DNA from: Lytechinus variegatus
Lineage: Eukaryota; Echinodermata; Echinoidea; Temnopleuroida; Toxopneustidae
Direction of reading: 5' to 3'
Assembly (NCBI RefSeq): GCF_018143015.1
Contig: NC_054743.1
Location: 44,550,922-44,614,921, forward strand
DNA: 64,000 bases
This document shows, one piece after another, positions 57,085-64,000 of the stretch. The stretch's first letter is position 1, and each line of letters begins with the position of its first letter. The translations under genes were made by a program, and so were the position numbers. The notes beneath the pieces were generated by a model. The model did not search any database. It saw nothing but the letters and a program-made list of their open reading frames with translations, and had not been told where the DNA came from.

Positions 57085-58830
57085 GGTAGAAAAGATGATT
57101 TTTTTCATTTTTTTTTCTTTTTGCCACCTCTTACATGATCCTTTATGATAATTAAAAGGTATGAAAGTTAAAATTTAGCAAGATAAAACAGATTATAATT
57201 GTTTTTTCATATCACATGTATTTTGTGTGTAATCTCTATGGGACATGACTTTTTCTCAAAACTAGATTCGACATTCCTCTATTTCGTGAGCCATATCTCC
57301 ATTTCTTCTGGTCAGTTTTGCCGGAGCTTTTAATATGTTATAGCTGAGATTCTGGGCTTTCGGTAATGTGCCCTTCACTTTTTGATCAGATGCCGGGATC
57401 ATGCCCGTTTTTCACTTGCAATATTGGAATTGTAATTCTCAAAATTGCTTACGTGTAAAGTCTATGGGAAACATTAATAATCACATTGAGCAATGGTCAA
57501 AATTTATTCTTAGGATGTCTAGAATCAAGATTATCAATCATATCTAAATTATTCATTTTATACATTAGCCGACTCTGAATGAAAAATCATGACAGACCAC
57601 CTAATTCGTCCGCATGACGAATTAAATTCTAGTTATTATTTATTTATTTTTACGGATTTTCTTGTCGCCAAGTTATCTCAAAATGGACTTGCTCAATTTC
57701 ATTGAATTTTATGTCATCTATAGGATCTGTCATGGACACGTGCAGTGAAGCTTTTCAAGGTCATCAGGTCATGATGACGTCATCTAGGCGCCATTTTGTA
57801 AAATAACATTATCAATCATATCTCCATTATCAATTATCAAAAATCAATCAAATTATCATCACATGAACTTCAGGTCAAGGGTCATCAGGTCATGTCATCA
57901 AAGGTCACCTGGAGGTCACGACGCGCGCGTACGCGCGCGTCAAAATTTAAAAATGCTCAAAATCACTTTATGACCAAACGAGAGTACGTTTCAGGTCATT
58001 TTAAGCATTTCAAAATTTTGCGCGCGCGCTTCCGCGCGTAACGCCTTAACGCAATCCAGAAACACCGTTTTTTTTTACATCTTAGCATTGATAATAAAAT
58101 TTTGAACAATTTGATACCTTGATCAACCTTCTACGACCATTGATGACGAAATTAACACCCCTTGAAGTTTGCAGCACGTGTGCGCGCGAGGTCTCACTAT
58201 AGGCCATATATGGGCAAAAACATGCCTCTTGAAAATTCACTGTAGCTCTTTAAATAGTCCATTGACCCCCAATTTTTTTTCATATATCGATAGAGTATGA
58301 GTTGTAAATTTGATTTCATGTCATCAATGTCCCTAAATTATATCATGACGTCATCAAAATGGCGCCTAAACTAAAAATTTCATTTTTTCAAAAATGACGT
58401 CATCAAATTTATGCAAATTCGGTTGTAACTTCTCGAATATAGATTGTTTTTCGCCCAGATTTCGATATGTTGTAGTTTAGAATGTACTCTTTCTCCTTAG
58501 TTACATGATTTTCCGTTTTGAGAAACGCATCATTGCGTAAAACAGCGATAAAAAGAGGCATGTCATTTTTCCTCATTTTGCGTGTAATCTCTATGGGACA
58601 TGACTTTTTCTCAAAACTAGATTCGACATTCCGCTATTTCGTAAGCCATATCTCCATTTTTTCTTGTCAGTTTTCCTTAAGCTTTTAGTATGTTGTAGCT
58701 GAGATTCTTAGCTTTCGGAGGTGTGCCCTCCATTTTTTGATCAGATGCCGGGATCATGCCCGTATTTCGCTTGCAAAATTTGAATTGTAATTCTCAAAAT
58801 TGCTTACGTGTAATCTCTATGGGGAAAATC

Positions 58831-58960
58831 GTGGCTCAATGGATAACGCATTTGACGTGTTGGTCCGTGTTGCTGACGTGTTGGTCCGTGTAGCTGACGT
58901 GTAGGTCCGTGTTGCTGACGTGTTGGTCCGTGTTGACTACGTGCTCTGCCGGCATGATCC
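58831..58960 (+). repeat. tRNA-like A box joined to a GACGTGTTGGTCCGTGT minisatellite
   Basis: In unit 5 the A box (58831-58849) is intact, but the sequence then switches at TTTGACGTG into four to five imperfect units of about 21 bp (TGACGTGTTGGTCCGTGTTG). The B box and about 550 bp of unit are missing. The minisatellite probably expanded at a deletion junction. Confidence 0.7.
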
Positions 58961-59608
58961 GTGTAGATACGTGTGAAGCTGCCGTGTTGATCCGTGAAGA
59001 TCTGTGTCTATAAATCATGATGGCGAGTATAAAGACAGACCACCTAACTCGTCCGCATGACGAATTAAATTCTAGTTTTCTTATTTCAATTTATTATAAT
59101 GCAATATGAACATTTTACGTAACAGTTAAGACATAAACGCATATTGATTATATTTTGTATGATAAACCGCTTGCAATTTGCAATTCTTTATTGTATTTAA
59201 GTTTAATAGTAAGAAATATCTGCCGAGAGATAAAAACATGGCAAAAGATATTTAAAAAAAATATTTTTTTAACTCTGGGGACGATTTGCTTTTTGGTATA
59301 CAGTGGTTACATGATGCAGCAATGCGAAATGAGCCGTGTGTAACAGCTGTTAAAAATGATTTTTGCTTTGAGGAGTATGATGTTGTAGGAAACACTCATA
59401 AAGGAATCTAAAAAAAAATATTGTTGTTGATTTTGCCGTTTTTCGTATATTTCATCGCTGTTTTACCTTGAAAACTGTCATAAAACATAAATGTCTTATC
59501 GTGCTGTTGATATTAATGATTGATAATGTTAAAATAATTCCAATACACATTGGATTGTAAAGAATGTAAAGTAATATTGAATTCATTTTCATGTTACTTT
59601 TTTATCAG

Positions 59609-59773
59609 ATTGAGACTCTTGTTCTCAACGATTATCTCAGTGAACGTCCATCTGCATCACGTGATCTCGCTCAGTTCATCTGTAAGATGAATCATCTGAA
59701 GAACCTCACGCTCAAAGGATATCATCATGATGACTTCTACTCAACATCATCGTCGATGGCATCAACTGCAAAG
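59609..59773 (+). CDS. NLR-type LRR exon, array copy 5
   Basis: The exon is 165 bp, phase 0-0, encoding IETLVLNDYLSERPSASRDL, AQFICKMNHLKNLTLKGYHH and DDFYSTSSSMASTAK. It is nearly identical to copy 2, differing at GYHH for GHHH, although 16 kb apart. The upstream intron is continuous with that of copy 4 once the 45754-59075 array is removed. This implies either a recent segmental duplication or gene conversion. Confidence 0.75.
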
Positions 59774-60526
59774 GTAATATATAGTAAGAGGTATTTATAT
59801 GTAAAGGGACAGTACTTAATGAAACCATAATGCTCTTCAAATTCTCTCATGACGCTGCGATGCCTTATATAAACTACAATTGTCAATTCCGCTTTGTAAT
59901 GATTTTTTTTTCTTGAATTGTTATTGAATTGTGATCAAAGGACATGACTAAATTTAATTTCTCACTACCGACAAAATCGAACAATATTTCATTTTCTTAT
60001 TTCAATTTATTATAATGCAATATGAACATTTTATGTAACGGTTAAGACATAAAAGCATATTGATTATATTTTGTATGATAAACCGCTTGCAATTTGCAAT
60101 TCTCTATTGTTTTAAGTTCAATAGTAAGAAATATCTGTCAAAAGATAAAAACATGGCAAAATATACTTAAAAAGTTAATTTTTTTAACTCTGTTGACGAT
60201 TTGCATTTGGTACACAGTGATTTTATGATGCTGCACTGCGAAATGAGCCGTGTGTAACAGCTGTTAAAAAATGATTTCTGCTTTGAGGGGTATGATGTTG
60301 TAGGAAACACTCATAAAGGAATTGTAAAACAAATTTTCATTGTTGTTGATTTTGTCGTTTTTGGTATCTTTCATCGCTGTTTTACAATGAATACTGTTAT
60401 ACAACATTAGTGTCTTATTGTGTTGTTGAAATTAATGATTAATAAGGTTAATATGATTTCAAAACACATTGGATTGTAAAGAATGTAATTAATTTTGAAT
60501 TCGTTTTCATGTTACTATTTTATCAG

Positions 60527-60691
60527 ATTGAGACTCTTGTTCTCAAAGAGGATCTCAGTAAACGTCCGTCTACATCACGTGATTGCGCTCAGTTCATCTG
60601 TAAGATGAATCATCTGAAGAACCTCACACTCGACAGTTATTATCATGACGACTTCTACTCAACATCATCGTCAATGGCGTCAACTACAAAG
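60527..60691 (+). CDS. NLR-type LRR exon, array copy 6
   Basis: The exon is 165 bp, phase 0-0, encoding IETLVLKEDLSKRPSTSRDC, AQFICKMNHLKNLTLDSYYH and DDFYSTSSSMASTTK. It is the most diverged in-frame member (K for E, T for A, C for L, and DSYY for the glycine-rich loop). Its intron similarity ends at about 60900, where the array stops and different repeats begin. Confidence 0.72.
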
Positions 60692-60959
60692 GTAATATAT
60701 AGTAAGAAGTCTTTATATGTAAAGGGACAGTACTTAATGAAACCATAATGCTCTTCAAATTGTCTCATGACGCTGCGATACCTTATATAAACTTCAATTG
60801 TCAAATCCACTTTTTGATGATTTTTTCTTGAATTGTTATTGAATTGTGATCAAAGGACCAGACTAAATGTAATTTCTCACTACTGACAAAATCGAACAAT
60901 TAGTATCCCTAAATTAGACGTCAAAAGAGCCAATCTGGAATAAAATTATTGGAAATGGT

Positions 60960-61745
60960 TTTTCAACTGATTTGAGTAGGTATGGGTGTCAACATTTACC
61001 AAAAAAAAGTTAGGAGAAATACGGGTTGGGGAAAGTGTTTTTTTCAAGGTCAAAGGTCAATTACCTTTTCATATATAATATTTAATGGTATCTCTGAGAT
61101 GGAAAGGCGCAGGTTGGTGATAATGGTGTCAATATGCACAAATTCTTACAAGAAGTTCAAATAAAATCAAATAAAGTACCTACATAGTGCTCATTCACCA
61201 ATGAAATTCAAGGTCAAAGCCTTTCAAAGGTCAGTGACCTTTTTTTACATTATATACCATACTGTATAATGGTATTTCTGAGATGATAAGGTACAGGCTG
61301 GTGATCATGGTGTCAAAATGTATAGATTCTTACAAGAAGATAAAATAGAATAAATATGAGTACCTAGAATGGACATTCACCAATAAAATTCAAGGTCAAA
61401 GCTTTCAAAAGGTCAATGACCTTTTTACATTATATACATCATACTGTATAATGGTATCTCTGAGATGGAAAGGCACAGGTTGGTGATTATTGTGTCAAAA
61501 TGCACAGATTCTGATCAGAAGATCAAATAAATAAAATTAAGGACATAGAATGCACATAAGCACATTCACCCATAAAATTTAAAGCCAAAGGTCATTGACC
61601 TTTTATACATTTTATGCCATATTATATAATGGTATCTCGAAGATAAAACAGCACAGGTTGGTGTTTTTGGTGTCAGAATGCAAGGATTTGTACAAGAATG
61701 TTAAACAACACCAAAATAAATATAAAGAATAATCTTTCACCCTTG
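60960..61745 (+). repeat. Four tandem units of about 180 bp with GGTCAAAGGTCA
   Basis: Landmarks TAATGGTATCTCTGAGATGG, ACAGGTTGGTGAT and CAAGGTCAAAG recur at about 61080, 61260, 61445 and 61625. Units diverge by roughly 10-20 percent by eye. It lies in the intron after LRR exon copy 6 and has no coding frame. Confidence 0.8.
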
Positions 61746-61762
61746 AAATCCAAGATCAGATG

Positions 61763-61766
<4 letters not shown>

Positions 61767-61854
<88 letters not shown>
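61767..61854. repeat. (AT)n-(GT)n compound microsatellite
   Basis: About 32 AT units are followed directly by about 12 GT units. It is simple sequence adjoining the mariner-type element. Confidence 0.95.
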
Positions 61855-61867
61855 ATTAATACATATA

Positions 61868-62873
61868 CAGTGCGTATCAAAAAAGTTTACACTTTGAAGA
61901 AGCCCTGGGAATTAAAAAAATATACAACATGTGGGTATTTTTTTCACATATAATCTTGGGTTTGGGTCTCATCTATCCAATGAAAGTAAAAGTTTTGTCA
62001 GAATGTTACACTTGAGTGAGCACTGTCCATTTCTGTAGAGCTCGTAGAAATCTATTTGCGCAGAAATGCTCGTTTTCATGCTGTGTCAAGGGGAAAGGGC
62101 AAAATCAAACTTACCCTGCGAAACATTTCTCATACATTTCCCTCGCACTTTTAGTCAATTGAAATAAAATGGATACATTCAAGCATTTTATAACAATTTT
62201 ACCACCCAAATTGGAATTTGAACACTTAGTTAACACAATCTTTACCCTATTTGTGCCTGCTGGATCTGAGGACACAACTGACTTTGAACAAAAGTTTATA
62301 TCAGACATTTCCAGTATTTTTTACTTTTTTACTTTACTTTTTTTTTTTAAGTTTTTATCATTGAAAAGGGGTTTACATTTCACTTTTCATTTAATACTTG
62401 TTTCTTCACACTTTTCCCAAGCTTAGCAATGATTAACAAAATGAAAATCAAGCTTAAGCAATTCCATGTAAATCACAGCTCAGTGTAAAGCAAATATCGT
62501 CACGATGGCCTCTGTGTGTGGGGGAGTGGGGTGGGGCGAAATGCACTCTTCGAAGTGTTTTGGGCAAGGAAACAAGTCAAACAAGGTAGAAGATATCTTC
62601 AAATCAATTTTACTTGCTAAATATCATATGTTCTTCATGACTAAGGTCTACTTTTATTCGCATAACTTTTTCACAGTTCTGCGCAAATTATTTTTCACTA
62701 ACTTTTCAAAAGTAAGTTGTGCTCACTCAAGTGGAAATATTTTTTGACAGTATGTCGTCATTTGCTTTAATAGATCTGTACTAATGTTAAAATGTGGAAA
62801 AATCTTCAGGATATTAAAAATGTATAATTTTACAGGATTTTTCCAAAGTGTAAACTTTTTTTGATACGCACTG
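61868..62873. mobile_element. 1.0-kb mariner-type non-autonomous element
   Basis: Flanked by TA, it starts CAGTGCGTATCAAAAAAGTT and ends with the inverse AACTTTTTTTGATACGCACT followed by G; the inverted match runs about 30 bp. Interior ACTTGAGTGAGCAC also recurs inverted as GTGCTCACTCAAGT near 62718. No transposase frame is present. Termini resemble, but are distinct from, the MITE at 33736-34555. Confidence 0.88.
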
Positions 62874-63049
62874 TATATATGATTTTTATCTCAAGTAACA
62901 GCATTTAATGCATGATAATATCTAAATCAATATTGTTGTTTTTTTTTCTTTCCAGTGATAGGCCGCTCACCTCAATGCTATAATAAATACTATTAACTAT
63001 TAGTTTAATCTTTTGAAAATGGTTAGGATAGTTCTAACTCTCATGTCAC

Positions 63050-63144
63050 AGCTAGCATCATCTGAAAGCATTTCCAAACAGCAGAGGGATGATGATGAAG
63101 TGAAGGCCATCATTAGAGCTACATGTACCTCAACTTCCACAAAG
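63050..63144 (+). CDS. Candidate exon downstream of the LRR array
   Basis: An open segment ends at a good donor (CACAAAG|GTGAAT) in phase 0, like the array exons. The peptide ends DDDEVKAIIRATCTSTSTK, and its final STSTK echoes MASTTK of the array. The start is uncertain: CACAG at 63049 is a plausible acceptor, while a stronger TTTCCAG at 62955 would bring in stops at once. It could be a diverged LRR exon of the same gene. Confidence 0.4.
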
Positions 63145-63494
63145 GTGAATTCCCTTTATATCAGTAATTACCTCTCATTGCAAGTTGCAAGAATCTCTTG
63201 AGATGCTAATGCTGCAGGACAAAACTTAATTTCTACTCTCTGCCGTAGGTCACCCATGATGCTACTTCTACTAGGTATCAGTTTGTACAATGATCATATA
63301 TTTGCTTCGGAATAACTGAGTGTTATCATGCACAAATTAGGCACATGATAATGAAATTCAAAAGGAGATAATAGCATTAAAGTACACATCCATCAACCTA
63401 ACAAAACTCTTACAGCACCACGTCAAGTTCTTGAGAATCAAGCTATGCAACATATCAGTAATTATGTAGACCCTGGTCTGATATCCCTTGACAG

Positions 63495-63690
63495 AACATT
63501 TTAGGCTTTCATTGAATGGGCCAGATCAAAGTCCTGAAAATGTCAGAAGGTTTTCAAGAGTTTCATTACTCTTTGCTGAAGTTGAGACACTTAACTTCAA
63601 TTACTATGACAAAAGCTGTAGCTCTAATGATTGCCCTTTTTTAATTCTTCATCATTGTCCCTGGCTATATGAAAATATTCTTGGATGATG
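63495..63690 (+). CDS. Candidate terminal exon with LRR-like sequence
   Basis: After CCTTGACAG an open frame of about 64 codons ends in TGA. It reads EHFRLSLNGPDQSPENVRRF, then LLFAEVETLNFNYYDKSC, then a Cys/Leu-rich end. The spaced LxLxG and VETLNF segments suit degenerate LRRs, and position and strand fit the array. The frame needs a phase-1 upstream exon, which copy 6 and the 63050 exon do not provide, so a linking exon may be missing or the call may be wrong. Confidence 0.4.
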
Positions 63691-64000
63691 CTTGCTATTA
63701 GAGTTAGGCCTATCCTTTCCATTCACAGATTAAATTATAGTTTATAGTATTGTAGCATTTGATGTTAGTGACCTATTACTACAGAGAAATTAGTACCTTG
63801 ATTTAGATTTATGAAATGCATATGTAAATGCTGCTACTTTAGACAACTTACCATTTTTAATTATATCATACATGATTTTTTTAACATTTTTGGCAATGCA
63901 TTACTACAATATATATTGAAAAGTGCTATTTGATCTCGATTTCACCTCGAACTTGTATTTTGACGTCATCATTGGTCAAGGAATCAACTATTAAATTTGT
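63691..64000. other. Non-coding right edge
   Basis: AT-rich sequence with no supported gene, repeat or splice-consistent exon. Confidence 0.4.

Larger units (their letters stand above)
45754..59075 (+). mobile_element. Helitron-like tandem array in an LRR intron
   Basis: Five head-to-tail units end at CTAG (53263, 55164, 55816, 57632 and 59075), each preceded by the hairpin AATTCGTC-CGCAT-GACGAATT, the Helitron 3' signature. The 5' end TTAGGTGGTCTGTC is the inverse of GACAGACCACCTAA just before that hairpin, an asymmetric inverted repeat as in Helitron2. The host intron is interrupted between A and T with no duplication (one base substituted). Units 1 and 2 keep the 5' end; units 3-5 lack it. 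Repeated 5' ends (45754-45960, 53264-53370) form a roughly 55-bp array. No Rep/helicase gene was seen, so it is non-autonomous. Confidence 0.75.

Overview
This window is eukaryotic and reads as echinoderm DNA, most likely sea urchin. Three things point there: NLR-type leucine-rich-repeat exons of the kind expanded in sea urchins, dispersed repeats built on GGTCAAAGGTCA and GCGAGCGCGAAGCGCGAGC, and many MITEs, hAT-like elements and LINEs. Species assignment is inference. There is one 500-N assembly gap (10058-10557).

Layout. (1) 1-1.8 kb, minus strand: the first two coding exons of S-adenosylmethionine decarboxylase (AMD1); the rest of the gene lies off the left edge. (2) 2.5-9.8 kb: dispersed repeats, a 21-copy G-rich minisatellite (3.9-6.4 kb) and a GCGAGC-rich repeat field. 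(3) 11.4-63.7 kb, plus strand: remains of one LRR-exon array. A decayed exon lies at 11.5 kb, a truncated one at 41.5 kb, and six in-frame 55-56-codon exons at 42.5, 43.5, 44.4, 45.4, 59.6 and 60.5 kb. Two candidate distal exons follow at 63.1 and 63.5 kb. The introns between them hold deeply nested transposons.

Nesting can be read from target-site duplications and restored reading frames. A Tx1/L1-like LINE (minus strand, 11.8-36.2 kb) sits in an LRR-array intron. Its RT frame is split by a 15.4-kb insertion (14839-30223, TATA duplication). That insertion holds an element with GGTATTCTGAAAAG inverted ends (about 15.1-28.3 kb), which holds an 11.7-kb hAT-like element (15324-27062, 8-bp duplication GTCTCTTC), which holds a nearly intact two-ORF LINE (21.5-26.8 kb). 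ORF1 of the outer LINE is separately split by a hAT-like element (33573-35903) that carries a palindromic mariner-type MITE. A second hAT-like element (36474-41276) sits in the B box of a tRNA-derived SINE and contains a 2.2-kb foldback element. A Helitron-like tandem array (45754-59075) separates LRR exons 4 and 5 and carries a second nearly intact two-ORF LINE.

The two best-preserved LINEs belong to different families, yet both show ORF1, a single UAG, then ORF2 in the same frame with no AUG before the endonuclease catalytic motifs. This suggests UAG read-through. Nothing bacterial, no CRISPR array and no rRNA gene was seen. All coordinates and joins come from reading the sequence; no alignment or database search was run.
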